Below are positions 33,250 to 42,088 of a stretch of 64,000 nt of DNA, piece by piece. The number at the start of each line of letters is the position of its first letter. Position 1 is the first letter of the stretch. Under the pieces are notes generated by a model, which saw only the letters and a list, made by a program, of their open reading frames with translations, was not told where the DNA came from and ran no database searches. The position numbers and the translations under genes are program-made. The stretch is from contig OZ220724.1 of NCBI GenBank assembly GCA_965116715.1, positions 2,170,001-2,234,000 on the forward strand. Direction: 5' to 3'. This DNA is from Poriferisodalis sp965116715. Its GTDB lineage: Bacteria; Actinomycetota; Acidimicrobiia; Acidimicrobiales; Poriferisodalaceae.

Positions 33250-34713
33250 CTACACCCAGGGGCAGTTGGAGTTGCGGTCGCCGAAGGTGCCGCCGGTGCG
33301 GTAACGGTCCAGGGTGAACGGCTTGAGCTCGTCGGGCTTGTCGCCGTGCACCATCATCTCGGCGGTGAGCTTGCCGACACCGATCATCTTGAACCCGTGG
33401 TTGGAGTCGGCGATCACCCAGGCGTTGTCGGCCACGTAGTCGAACACCGGCACGTTGTCGGGCGTGAACGCCCCGATGCCGCCGTTGCGGCGCTCCTTGA
33501 AGTACGGCCGCAGGTCTTCCAGGCGCTTGAACAGCATGCCCAGCGTTGCGCAGTAGTAGTCCGCGAACCACTCCTCGGCCTGGTACTCGTCGTTCAGGTG
33601 GCCGTAGGGCTCCACGGCTGCTCGCGGCCCGATCTTGACCGGGATCGTCCCGCCCTGCAGGCCCGGTGCGCCCACGCGCTCCGCGGCGTAACGGGTGTAG
33701 GTGTAGAAGTGGTCCTTGAGGAACCGGCCGTCGGGTGAGTACACCGGCGTGTTCATCAGCTCCACGTGCAGAACGGGCGAGTCCTTGTGCTGGGCGGTGC
33801 GGAAGTCGACACCGGGGGGCAGCAGCACTTCGCCCTCCAGCAGACGCCAGTAGGTCCACATGTCCATCTGCTCCTCGACATGACCGTCGGGGTACAGCAC
33901 GTCGAGGTGGCTGGGGCCGCCCAGCCACTCCCAATGCGTCGGCGTCCACGCCCCGGCGCCCACCACCACCTGCTCGCAGGCAATCGAGCCCTGGGTGGTC
34001 TCCACCGCGGTGACCGAGCCGGAGTTGTCGAACTCGTACCCGGTCACGGTGGCGCCGTAGACCCGCTGCACGCCCCACTGGCGGCACTTCTGGTCGAGAC
34101 CCCACACCGCCAGGTGGGTGCCGGCGTAGCCGGAGCGATGCTCGTGCAGCACGACATCGCAGTTCTCGGTCTTGAAGTCGGGCCACAGGTTGGTGAGGAA
34201 GGCGCGAGCCTCTGCACCGGTGTAGACGTCGGAGGGGTAGCCGCTGGCTGCCTGGGACGCCTGCAGCTTGAGGTAGTCGTCGGTTTGGTTCGCTTCGCCC
34301 ACCGACACGTAGCCGACCTGCTGGAATCCCAGATTCACCGGGTCGGATTCCCATACCTCCACGCTGGCCCGCAGGATGGCGTGCAGGGGCCCGGTCATGT
34401 ACATGTTGCGGACGCAGCCGCATGCCAGCCCGGTGGCGCCTGCGCCCGGACCCTGCTTGTCGATCAGCACCACGTCGCTGCCCGAGCCTTTGCCGGTGCG
34501 CTCGAGGTACATGGCCAGGTGGTACGCGCTCGACAGCCCGTGCACGCCTGCGCCGACCACCACGAAGCGGGCGTGGGGCGGCAACGGCACAGCGTCGAAC
34601 ACCGGGATGGCGGCCGGGTTGATCGCCTGGCCGTCGACCTCTGGCGGCAGAGGCCGGTTGGCGAACGGGTACCACTGGTTGTGCTGGGTGGGATTGGGAA
34701 TGGTGTTGGTCAT
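33250..34713 (-). CDS. FAD-dependent (DAO family) oxidoreductase in the hut cluster
   Basis: The 487-residue protein has the GxGxxG FAD site RFVVVGAGVHGLSSAYHL near residue 50, LIDKQGPGAGATG, and a C-terminal DAO segment GFKMIGVGKLTAEMM. It is related to glycine, sarcosine or dimethylglycine oxidases and dehydrogenases. It starts 51 bp after hutI on the same strand, so it is probably the last gene of the hut operon, which suggests a substrate linked to histidine or an N-methylated derivative. That link is inference. It does not resemble any known hut enzyme. Confidence 0.75.
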   Translation of the reverse strand: MTNTIPNPTQHNQWYPFANRPLPPEVDGQAINPAAIPVFDAVPLPPHARFVVVGAGVHGLSSAYHLAMYLERTGKGSGSDVVLIDKQGPGAGATGLACGCVRNMYMTGPLHAILRASVEVWESDPVNLGFQQVGYVSVGEANQTDDYLKLQASQAASGYPSDVYTGAEARAFLTNLWPDFKTENCDVVLHEHRSGYAGTHLAVWGLDQKCRQWGVQRVYGATVTGYEFDNSGSVTAVETTQGSIACEQVVVGAGAWTPTHWEWLGGPSHLDVLYPDGHVEEQMDMWTYWRLLEGEVLLPPGVDFRTAQHKDSPVLHVELMNTPVYSPDGRFLKDHFYTYTRYAAERVGAPGLQGGTIPVKIGPRAAVEPYGHLNDEYQAEEWFADYYCATLGMLFKRLEDLRPYFKERRNGGIGAFTPDNVPVFDYVADNAWVIADSNHGFKMIGVGKLTAEMMVHGDKPDELKPFTLDRYRTGGTFGDRNSNCPWV

Positions 34714-34764
34714 GGCTGTTGCTCTTTCTGTTCTTGCTGGTCTATCTGGTCTTTCGGTTTCGGA

Positions 34765-35943
34765 TCACGTCGGGCTCTCGGCGGGCGGGAGCCGGTAGTC
34801 GGCCCCCAGAGTGCGCCAGATCAGGGGAACGCCGGGCCGGTAGGCGAGGTGGTAACGGCTGGGGGCGTCCAGGATGGTCACGTGAGCCGGACTGCCGTTG
34901 GTGAGCCGCCCAACGTCAGTCCGGCCCAGCGCGACTGCTCCGCCGACCGTCACTGCGGCGACGGCTTCGTCGATCGTCATGCCCATGTCGCGCACCGCCA
35001 TCGCGATGCAGAACGAGATGGACGTGGTGTAGCTGGAACCGGGGTTGCAGTTCGAGGCCATCGCCACCGTGACGCCGGCGTCAATGGCCCGCCGGGCATC
35101 CGGGTAGGGCTGGCGGGTGGAGAAATCGGTGGCCGGCAGGAAGGTCGCGACGGTGTCGCTGCCGGCCAGGGCCTCGATGTCGTCATCGGAGAGGTAGGTG
35201 CAGTGGTCCACCGACGAGCAGCCCATCTCGACGCCGAGCTGCACGCCGGGCCCGTGGCCCAGCTGGTTGGCGTGCAGGCGCAGGCCCAGTCCCGCGGCGC
35301 GTCCGGCCTCGAGCACTGCCCGGGACTGCTCGACGTTGAAGGCGCCGGTCTCGCAGAACACGTCGATCCAGCGGACGCAGTCCTTGACTGCCTCCAGCAT
35401 CGGCCCGCACACCATGTCGATGTAGTCGTCGGCCCGCCCCTGGTACTCGTGCGGCAGCAGGTGGGCGCCCAGGAAGGTGGCTTCGGGCGTGACGTCGGCG
35501 GCCAGCGAGGCGAGCTCGATCTCAGAGTCCAGTGAGAGGCCGTAGCCGGTCTTGATCTCCACCGTGGTGGTGCCCGCCCGGTGCACCTCGGCCAATCGCT
35601 GGTCGAGCGACGCCGCCAGCACATCGGGGCCTGCGCTGCGCGTGGCCTCGGTGGTGACCCGGATGCCGCCGCCGTCGTAGGGCTCGCCTGCCATCCGCCG
35701 GGTGAACTCCTCAGCCCGGTCGCCCGCGAACACCAGGTGGGAGTGGGAGTCGACGAAGCCCGGCAGCACGCACCGGCCGCCGACGTCGAGGCGCTCATCG
35801 GCAACAGCCCCCGACGGTCCCACCGCCACCACGCTGTCGCCGTCGATGACCAACGACGCATCGGTCACGATGCCGAGCGGGCCGTCGCCCAGCTCGGGAT
35901 CGTTGGTCACCAGTTCAGCGATGTTGTCGATCACCAACGTCAT
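34765..35943 (-). CDS. hutI: Imidazolonepropionase
   Basis: HutI hydrolyses imidazolonepropionate to N-formimino-L-glutamate. The 392-residue amidohydrolase has the zinc-binding HSHLVFAGDRAEEF motif, TVEIKTGYGLSLDSE, and HANQLGHGPGVQLG, and DHCTYLSDDD. It overlaps the end of hutF (ATGA at 35940-35943). Confidence 0.93.
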   Translation of the reverse strand: MTLVIDNIAELVTNDPELGDGPLGIVTDASLVIDGDSVVAVGPSGAVADERLDVGGRCVLPGFVDSHSHLVFAGDRAEEFTRRMAGEPYDGGGIRVTTEATRSAGPDVLAASLDQRLAEVHRAGTTTVEIKTGYGLSLDSEIELASLAADVTPEATFLGAHLLPHEYQGRADDYIDMVCGPMLEAVKDCVRWIDVFCETGAFNVEQSRAVLEAGRAAGLGLRLHANQLGHGPGVQLGVEMGCSSVDHCTYLSDDDIEALAGSDTVATFLPATDFSTRQPYPDARRAIDAGVTVAMASNCNPGSSYTTSISFCIAMAVRDMGMTIDEAVAAVTVGGAVALGRTDVGRLTNGSPAHVTILDAPSRYHLAYRPGVPLIWRTLGADYRLPPAESPT

Positions 35944-37307
35944 GGCGCGGTGACCTCCGTGATGGCTGCGGCCAGCTCTGCAGCGACGTCGATGGTCGTA
36001 TGGCGCCCGTCACGCACGACGGTGGTGCCGCCGACCACGAGGTGATGCACATCAGCGCTGGCGGCCGCGAAGATCGCAGCGGCCAGCGCTGAGTCGGCGT
36101 CGGTGCCCGCCAGCCGTACCGAATCGAGCCCGACCGTTGCGAAGTCGGCCAGCGCGCCCGCCTCGAGCCTGCCCCCCTCCGGCCAGCCGAGGGATTGATA
36201 GCCGCCAGCCGTGGCCATCGCGGCGAGGGCGTCGGCACCGAACACGCCGCGGTCGTTGCTTGCCGCGCGCTGGTCGAGCTCGACCGTGCGGGCCTCTTCG
36301 AACATGTCCACCGCGGCGTGGGAGTCGGAGCCCAGGCACAGGCGGGCACCGTGGCGGGCCAAGCTGACGCTGGGGCCGATGCCGTCGGCAAGATCCCGTT
36401 CGGTCGTGGGGCACAGGCAGCAGCTCGCACTGGCCTCGCCGATCAGTGCCTGATCGCGGTCGTCAGCATGGGTGGCGTGCACCAGGGTCGTCTGCGAGCC
36501 CAGCCCGCCGGCCTGTGCGATCACTTCGATGGGGGTCGCGCCGTGGACGCCCAGGCACTGCTCGTTCTCTGCCGGCTGCTCGGACGCGTGGAAGTGCAGT
36601 GGGGCACCGCGCTGCTGTGCCCAGTCTGCGGCCATCTTGATAGACGGCGGATCGACGGCTCGCACCGAATGCACCGCCGCGCCGACCCGGGTCACCGGAC
36701 CCGTTGCCGCCGAGGCCAGGGCCTCGACTCGAGCGACCCACCGGTCCGCACCGCCATCGCTGAAGCGGGTCTGTTCGGGCCGCAGCGGTTCGTAGCCACC
36801 GTCCAGCGCAGGATCGAGCCCGCCATGCAGATACAGCGTGTCCAGCAAGGTCAGGCGGAGGCCGGCATCTCGCGCCGCGGCCACCATTGCCGCACCCATG
36901 GCGTTGGGGTCGTCATAGTTGCCTCCGCTGGAAGGGTGATGGACGTAGTGGAACTCGCCGACGACACCGATGCCAGCCAACGTCATCTCGGCGAACGCCG
37001 CCCGGGCCAGCCGGTAGTAGCTGTCGGGGTCGAGCCGGCTTGCCACGCTGTACATCAGGTCGCGCCATGTCCAGAAATTGCCCCGCCCGGCGTGGGTCCG
37101 GCCCCGCAAGGCGCGATGGAACGCGTGGCTGTGCGCGTTGGCCAGCGCCGGCAGGGTCAGGCCCGCCAGCGGCACGGCGCCCTCGGGACGCACCGGCACG
37201 CCGCCGCAGACCGCGGTGATGCGGTCGCCGTCGACTGCGATCACCACGCCCTGCGCCGCCCGGGGGCCTCCGAGCCACGCCAGCTCGCACCAGTAGTGAG
37301 CGGTCAT
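35940..37307 (-). CDS. hutF: Formimidoylglutamate deiminase
   Basis: HutF converts N-formimino-L-glutamate to N-formyl-L-glutamate and ammonia. The 455-residue amidohydrolase carries LPALANAHSHAFHRALRGRTH near residue 58 (given in part), FHASEQPAENEQCL, TLVHATHADD and LCLGSDSHAAVDMFEEAR. Its presence sets the pathway to the N-formylglutamate branch, which then needs a deformylase (HutG). Its start overlaps the stop of the deformylase-like gene by 4 bp (ATGA). Confidence 0.93.
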   Translation of the reverse strand: MTAHYWCELAWLGGPRAAQGVVIAVDGDRITAVCGGVPVRPEGAVPLAGLTLPALANAHSHAFHRALRGRTHAGRGNFWTWRDLMYSVASRLDPDSYYRLARAAFAEMTLAGIGVVGEFHYVHHPSSGGNYDDPNAMGAAMVAAARDAGLRLTLLDTLYLHGGLDPALDGGYEPLRPEQTRFSDGGADRWVARVEALASAATGPVTRVGAAVHSVRAVDPPSIKMAADWAQQRGAPLHFHASEQPAENEQCLGVHGATPIEVIAQAGGLGSQTTLVHATHADDRDQALIGEASASCCLCPTTERDLADGIGPSVSLARHGARLCLGSDSHAAVDMFEEARTVELDQRAASNDRGVFGADALAAMATAGGYQSLGWPEGGRLEAGALADFATVGLDSVRLAGTDADSALAAAIFAAASADVHHLVVGGTTVVRDGRHTTIDVAAELAAAITEVTAP

Positions 37308-37873
37308 GAGAGCACGCGTTCGTTGAACCGGGTGATGCGCTCGATGAAAGCGTCACGGTGGTGCCGCTCGAACTCCTCCCACGTGCACAGCGTGGAGGGA
37401 TCGGCCCGATCGGTGATCAGGACGCCGTCGAGGTGGTCGCACTCGTGCTGCCAGGTCCCTGCCGTCAGGCCTCGCACGGTGGTGCAGTGCTCGGTGCCGT
37501 CCCGGTCGAAGTAGCGCACGCCAAGGTTGACCGAGCGCACCACATCGCCCCGCAACGGCACCGACAGGCAGCCCTCGTTGATCACCACGGTCTCGTCGCC
37601 GAGCACTTCCAGCTCGGGGTTGATGGCGACGGTCAACGGAATCGGCGGCTTGTAGGGGTAGCGGGGGTTGTCGTCCACCTCGATCACGACGATCCGGTCC
37701 GTCTCGCCGATCTGGTTGGCAGCCAGGCCGGCCCCGTTGGCATGACGCATCGTGTCGATGAGGTCGTCGACGATGGCCTGCACCCGCTCGCCGGCAATCT
37801 CGGCAGGCGGCACTGGGGCAGATTTCTCCCGCAATACCGGGTGGCCGATGGAGTGAATCTCCCGGACCGTCAT
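37304..37873 (-). CDS. def: Peptide deformylase-like metalloenzyme inside the hut operon
   Basis: The 189-residue protein has all deformylase motifs: GAGLAANQ (47-54), EGCLSVP (100-106, metal Cys102) and QHECDH (142-147, metal His143 and His147, catalytic Glu144). There is an insertion around residues 68-80 (DDNPRYPYKPPIP) typical of non-type-1 members. I chose the ATG at 37873, 17 bp after the hutU stop; a much longer upstream frame overlaps hutU. The gene is coupled to hutF by a 4-bp overlap. It may be an ordinary deformylase, but the missing hutG suggests it deformylates N-formyl-L-glutamate. Confidence 0.9.
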   Translation of the reverse strand: MTVREIHSIGHPVLREKSAPVPPAEIAGERVQAIVDDLIDTMRHANGAGLAANQIGETDRIVVIEVDDNPRYPYKPPIPLTVAINPELEVLGDETVVINEGCLSVPLRGDVVRSVNLGVRYFDRDGTEHCTTVRGLTAGTWQHECDHLDGVLITDRADPSTLCTWEEFERHHRDAFIERITRFNERVLS

Positions 37874-37889
37874 ACCCACCGCCTCGAGC

Positions 37890-39581
37890 TCATGGCGCGG
37901 CGGGCCGGTCGGCCGGTATCTGCACACCCCGTTCGGCGGCCACTTCCCATGCCCGCTCGTAGCCGGCGTCGGCATGACGCATCACGCCGGTGCCCGGGTC
38001 GTTGAGCAGCACCCGTTCCAGCTTCTGAGCTGCCAGGTTGCTCCCGTCGGCCACGCTGACCTGGCCGGCATGGATCGACCGGCCGATGCCCACACCGCCG
38101 CCGTGGTGGATGCTCACCCACGATGCGCCCGACGACGTGTTGACCATCGCATTCAGCAGGGGCCAGTCGGCAATGGCGTCGCTGCCGTCTGCCATGTCCT
38201 CGGTCTCGCGGTAGGGCGAGGCCACCGAGCCCGAGTCGAGATGGTCGCGCCCGATGACGATCGGCGCCTGGATCTCGCCTGAGGCGACCAGCTCGTTGAA
38301 CCGCAACCCCAGCCGATGGCGCTCCCCGTAGCCGAGCCAGCAGATCCGGGCCGGCAGACCCTGGAACGCCACTCGCTCGCCGGCCAGGGTGATCCACCGC
38401 TTGAGGGGCTCGTCGTCGGGGAACTCTTCGAGCACGGCCCGGTCGGTGGCGGCGATGTCGGCAGGGTCGCCCGACAGCGCCACCCAGCGGAACGGTCCCT
38501 TGCCCTCGCAGAACAGGGGCCGGATGTAGGCGGGGAGGAAGCCCGGATAGTCGAATGCTCGCCCGTAGCCGCCGAGCTCGGCTTCGGCGCGCAGGCTGTT
38601 GCCGTAGTCGAACACCTCGGCGCCGGCGTCGAGGAAGCCCACCATGGCCTCCACGTGAGTGGCCATGGCCGCGCGGGACCGGCGAATGAGCTCGTCGGGC
38701 TGGTTGCGTCGCATCTCTTCGGACGCCTCGGGCGACAGGTCGTTGGGCACGTAGGTGAGCGGGTCGTGTGCGGAGGTCTGGTCGGTGACGATGTCAGCGG
38801 CAACGCTGTCGGCCAGCAGGCGCGGTAGCAGGTCGGCCGCGTTGCCGACCAGCCCCACCGACAGCGGCCGGCGCGCCTGCACGGCTTCTTCGCAGCGGCG
38901 CAGCGCATCGGCGTAGTCGTCGGCCACCACGTCGAGGTAGCGGGTCTCCACCCGTCGTGCGGCCCGCTCGGGGTCGACCTCGATGCACAGGGCGACCCCT
39001 TCGTTCATGGTGATGGCCAGCGGCTGGGCGCCGCCCATGCCGCCGAGCCCGGAGGTGACGGTGAGCGTTCCGGCCAGCGACCCGCCGAAGCGCTTGCGGG
39101 CGATGGCCCCGAAGCACTCATAGGTGCCCTGCAGGATTCCCTGCGTGCCGATGTAGATCCACGACCCAGCCGTCATCTGGCCGAACATGGTCAGGCCGAG
39201 ATGCTCCAGCCGGCGGAACTCGTCCCAGGTGCCCCAGTCGGGGACGAGGTTGGAGTTGGCGATCAGCACCCGTGGCGCCCATTCGTGGGTGCGCAGCACG
39301 CCTACCGGCTTGCCCGACTGCACCAGAAGCGTCTCGTCGTCGGCGAGGTCGGTCAGCGCCCTGATCATGGCGTGAAAGGCGGGCCACGAACGCGCCGCCC
39401 GGCCGGTGCCCCCGTACACGACCAACTCGTCGGGGCGCTCGGCTACCTCGGGATCGAGATTGTTCTGCAGCATCCGGAAGGCGGCTTCCTGGGGCCAGCT
39501 CCGACAGGTCAGCGAGGTGCCGGTAGGAGCTCTCACCCCGCCGGGCGGGGCGCTTGCGGCGTGCTGTGTGCTGGGGGCCAT
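37890..39581 (-). CDS. hutU: Urocanate hydratase
   Basis: HutU adds water to urocanate to form imidazolonepropionate using tightly bound NAD. The 563-residue protein shows QEAAFRMLQNNLDPEVAERP, VVYGGTGRAARSW, MTAGSWIYIGTQGILQGTYE and VTSGLGGMGGAQPLA. The C-terminus includes SWVSIHHGGGVGIGRSIHAG. The start is placed at the ATG at 39581. A longer frame would extend into the divergent regulator promoter. It is the first gene of the leftward hut operon. Confidence 0.95.
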   Translation of the reverse strand: MAPSTQHAASAPPGGVRAPTGTSLTCRSWPQEAAFRMLQNNLDPEVAERPDELVVYGGTGRAARSWPAFHAMIRALTDLADDETLLVQSGKPVGVLRTHEWAPRVLIANSNLVPDWGTWDEFRRLEHLGLTMFGQMTAGSWIYIGTQGILQGTYECFGAIARKRFGGSLAGTLTVTSGLGGMGGAQPLAITMNEGVALCIEVDPERAARRVETRYLDVVADDYADALRRCEEAVQARRPLSVGLVGNAADLLPRLLADSVAADIVTDQTSAHDPLTYVPNDLSPEASEEMRRNQPDELIRRSRAAMATHVEAMVGFLDAGAEVFDYGNSLRAEAELGGYGRAFDYPGFLPAYIRPLFCEGKGPFRWVALSGDPADIAATDRAVLEEFPDDEPLKRWITLAGERVAFQGLPARICWLGYGERHRLGLRFNELVASGEIQAPIVIGRDHLDSGSVASPYRETEDMADGSDAIADWPLLNAMVNTSSGASWVSIHHGGGVGIGRSIHAGQVSVADGSNLAAQKLERVLLNDPGTGVMRHADAGYERAWEVAAERGVQIPADRPAAP

Positions 39582-39616
39582 AGACGACCTCAACTGCCGG
39601 TTGTGCGGTGTGCCAC

Positions 39617-39646
39617 ACGTTAGTGAGCTACGGCCTATGCTGTCAA
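39617..39646 (-). promoter_or_regulatory. Predicted promoter of the leftward hut operon
   Basis: On the minus strand TTGACA (39646-39641) is separated by 18 bp from TAACGT (39622-39617), a sigma-70-like arrangement 36 bp before the hutU start. The -35 box overlaps a TATGCT hexamer at 39636-39641 that could be the -10 box of the divergent regulator gene, so the two promoters would compete. Confidence 0.5.
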
Positions 39647-39647
39647 T

Positions 39648-40397
39648 ATGCAGCAAGAGATTTCAGTATCTGAAATAAAAACTGACATACACGCTGCCAC
39701 TCCCCTGCACAGGTCGCGCTCTGCGGAACGGGTGCTGGCGCTCTTGGATGCGGTCGTCACCGGCGGTGAGCTCAGCCTGACCGCCGCCGCCGCCCTAACA
39801 GACATGCCGGCCAGCACGGCGCTGCGGCATCTGCGGGTGCTGACCGACCGCGGCTATCTCGTCAAGGGCGTGTCCGGCTCGTACTCGGTGGGCCCGGCGT
39901 TCGTGCGCACCGCCTTGGCCTCGTTGCAGTCCGGTCCCTACGCCCGGCTCCGGTCGGCGGCCCTGCCAGAGCTCGAACGACTGGTCGGGGCCACCGAGGA
40001 ATCTGCGTACTTGGCCGTGCGCGACGGTGACGCCGCGGTCTACATCGCGACGGTCGAAGGACGCCGGGCCATCCGCCACGTCGGCTGGGTGGGCCGCTCG
40101 GTGCCCATCGAAGGCACCGCCGTGGGCGAGGCATTGCGGGCCGCTCCGGCTGCACCGGAGTCCCGCCTCGCGCCCATCTTCAATACCGGCGCCATCGAGC
40201 CCGATGTCACCGCCGTGTGTGCCCCAATCAGTGGACCGGCAGGGCCAATAGCGGCCCTGTCTGTGCTTGGCCCAGCAGATCGGCTCACCGGCGCCCGCCT
40301 GCAGACGGCAGCCGATGCCGTGACCGAAGCGGCGCTCGCCACCTCGTCCGCGCTGTCGTCGGTCCCCGCTGAGGTGCCGGGAGGCGCGGACAGATGA
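39648..40397 (+). CDS. IclR family regulator of histidine utilisation
   Basis: The 249-residue protein has an N-terminal winged helix (RSAERVLALLDAVV, then SLTAAAALTDMPASTALRHL) and the IclR effector domain with SAYLAVRDGDAAVYIATVEG, and GWVGRSVPIEGTAVGEAL. Its position, divergent from hutU and upstream of hutH, makes it the likely hut regulator responding to a pathway intermediate such as urocanate (inferred). A TATGCT 6 bp before the ATG would give a leaderless transcript. Confidence 0.85.
   Translation: MQQEISVSEIKTDIHAATPLHRSRSAERVLALLDAVVTGGELSLTAAAALTDMPASTALRHLRVLTDRGYLVKGVSGSYSVGPAFVRTALASLQSGPYARLRSAALPELERLVGATEESAYLAVRDGDAAVYIATVEGRRAIRHVGWVGRSVPIEGTAVGEALRAAPAAPESRLAPIFNTGAIEPDVTAVCAPISGPAGPIAALSVLGPADRLTGARLQTAADAVTEAALATSSALSSVPAEVPGGADR
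39660..39676. promoter_or_regulatory. 17-bp palindrome, candidate IclR-type operator
   Basis: ATTTCAG-TAT-CTGAAAT is a perfect 7+3+7 palindrome in an AT-rich stretch. It lies inside codons 5-10 of the regulator gene and 14 bp from the predicted hutU -35 box. Its size suits a dimeric or tetrameric IclR protein. Binding is inferred. Confidence 0.55.
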
Positions 40398-40470
40398 GCT
40401 TCCCGGCGAGTCGCCTGTTGTTTCCCGCTCTAGCTCGCGGGCCGCTTGGGTCCAGGGCTCAGCCTCCGTC

Positions 40471-42000
40471 GTGACTGTGGAACTCGACGGCGCGGGCGTC
40501 ACGGTTGCCGACGTCGTCGAGGTAGCTCGCCATCGCACTCATGTGCGGCTGAGCGCCGGCGCACTCGAGCGCATGACCGCAGCCCGCGACATCGTCGAGG
40601 CGCTGGCCGAGGGCGAGCCGGCCTACGGCATCTCCACCGGCTTCGGTGCTCTGGCCAACACCACGATTCCCGCCGACCGACGGGTCGCGCTGCAGCAGTC
40701 GTTGATCCGCTCCCACGCCGCCGGGATGGGCCCGCCGGTCGAGGCTGAGGTTGTCAGGGCCATGATGTTCCTGCGGGCGCGCACGCTGGCGTTCGGTGCC
40801 TCGGGAGCGAGGCCAGAGGTCGCAGCGACGCTGGTGCACCTGATCAACGCGGGCGTGGTGCCCGTGGTCCCCGAGCACGGCTCGCTGGGTGCCAGCGGCG
40901 ATCTCGCCCCGCTTGCCCATGCCGCGCTGGTGCTGATGGGCGAAGGCGAGGCCCTGACCGGCGATGGCCGCACGATCGGCGGAGCCGAGGCCCTGGCTGC
41001 AGCCGGCATCGAGCCTGTCATGCTCGCCGAAAAGGAAGGCCTCGCTCTCACTAACGGCACCGACGGGATCCTGGGGATGCTCTGCCTCGCCGTCCACGAT
41101 CTGGCCGGCCTGCTGACCGTCGCCGACATCGTGGCCGCATGCAGCGTCGAGGCATTGCTGGCCACCGATCGAGCCTTCGCCGTCGACCTGCTGGCGTTGC
41201 GACCCCATCCGGGCCAGCAGGCCAGCGGGGCCAATCTCCGAGCCGTGCTGGCCGGCTCGCCCATCGTGGCCAGCCACCGCCACGGCGACGACCGGGTGCA
41301 GGATGCCTACTCCATCCGCTGCACGCCCCAGGTGCACGGAGCGGCCCGTGACACGCTCGACTTCGCCGCAGGCGTGACCGATCTGGAGCTGGCCTCGGCC
41401 ATCGACAACCCGATGGTGCTGGGCGACGGTCGCGTCGAGTCATGCGGCAACTTTCATGGGGCGCCGGTCGCCTTGGCAGCCGACTATCTCGCCATCGCCG
41501 CGGCCGAGGTGGGTGCGATTGCGGAACGCCGCATCGACCGGCTGCTCGACTCCAAGCGTTCCCACGGATTGCCGCCGTTTCTGGCTGATGATCCGGGAGT
41601 GGACAGCGGCTTGATGATCGGCCAGTACACCGCGGCGGCCCTGTGCGCCGAGAACCGGCGCCTCGCCGCCCCGGCCGCAGTGGACTCGCTGCCCACCTCC
41701 GCCATGCAGGAAGACCACGTCTCCATGGGCTGGGGCGCGGCACGCAAGCTGCGTCGCGCCGTCGCCAACCTGCGCCGCATCCTGGCCATCGAATGGGTGA
41801 CTGCCGCGCGCGGCATCGAGCTGCGAGCACCCCTGCAGCCCGCAGCGGGCACTGCAGCCGCGCTCGGCCTGCTGCGCAGCGCAGTCGGGGGCCCGGGCCC
41901 CGACCGCTGGCTGTCTCCCGAGCTCGCCGCAGCCGATCAGCTGCTCACCGACGAGGCCCTCGTCCCCGCAGTCGAATCAGCCACCCGCCCCCTCGCCTGA
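40471..42000 (+). CDS. hutH: Histidine ammonia-lyase
   Basis: HutH deaminates histidine to urocanate. The 509-residue protein has the MIO cofactor triad A141-S142-G143 in GSLGASGDLAPLAH, the active-site Tyr segment AYGISTGFGAL near residue 52, and the C-terminal SMQEDHVSMGWGAARKLR region (AMQEDHVSMG). The GTG start follows the IclR gene by 73 bp. Its last 210 bp are duplicated, in broken form, at 42926-43128. Confidence 0.95.
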   Translation: MTVELDGAGVTVADVVEVARHRTHVRLSAGALERMTAARDIVEALAEGEPAYGISTGFGALANTTIPADRRVALQQSLIRSHAAGMGPPVEAEVVRAMMFLRARTLAFGASGARPEVAATLVHLINAGVVPVVPEHGSLGASGDLAPLAHAALVLMGEGEALTGDGRTIGGAEALAAAGIEPVMLAEKEGLALTNGTDGILGMLCLAVHDLAGLLTVADIVAACSVEALLATDRAFAVDLLALRPHPGQQASGANLRAVLAGSPIVASHRHGDDRVQDAYSIRCTPQVHGAARDTLDFAAGVTDLELASAIDNPMVLGDGRVESCGNFHGAPVALAADYLAIAAAEVGAIAERRIDRLLDSKRSHGLPPFLADDPGVDSGLMIGQYTAAALCAENRRLAAPAAVDSLPTSAMQEDHVSMGWGAARKLRRAVANLRRILAIEWVTAARGIELRAPLQPAAGTAAALGLLRSAVGGPGPDRWLSPELAAADQLLTDEALVPAVESATRPLA

Positions 42001-42088
42001 AGCCACCCCGCGATCTTGTCGTCTTCCGGGTACCAATCGTTGCAGTTGACTGATTGCCGCGAGCGCGGCTGCCCCAGATACGGGCCGG

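Noticed and set aside
42056..42069. Short GC hairpin between hutH and the NYN gene as a terminator
   Set aside because: The stem is only five pairs with a GAGC loop and no T-run, too weak to claim.
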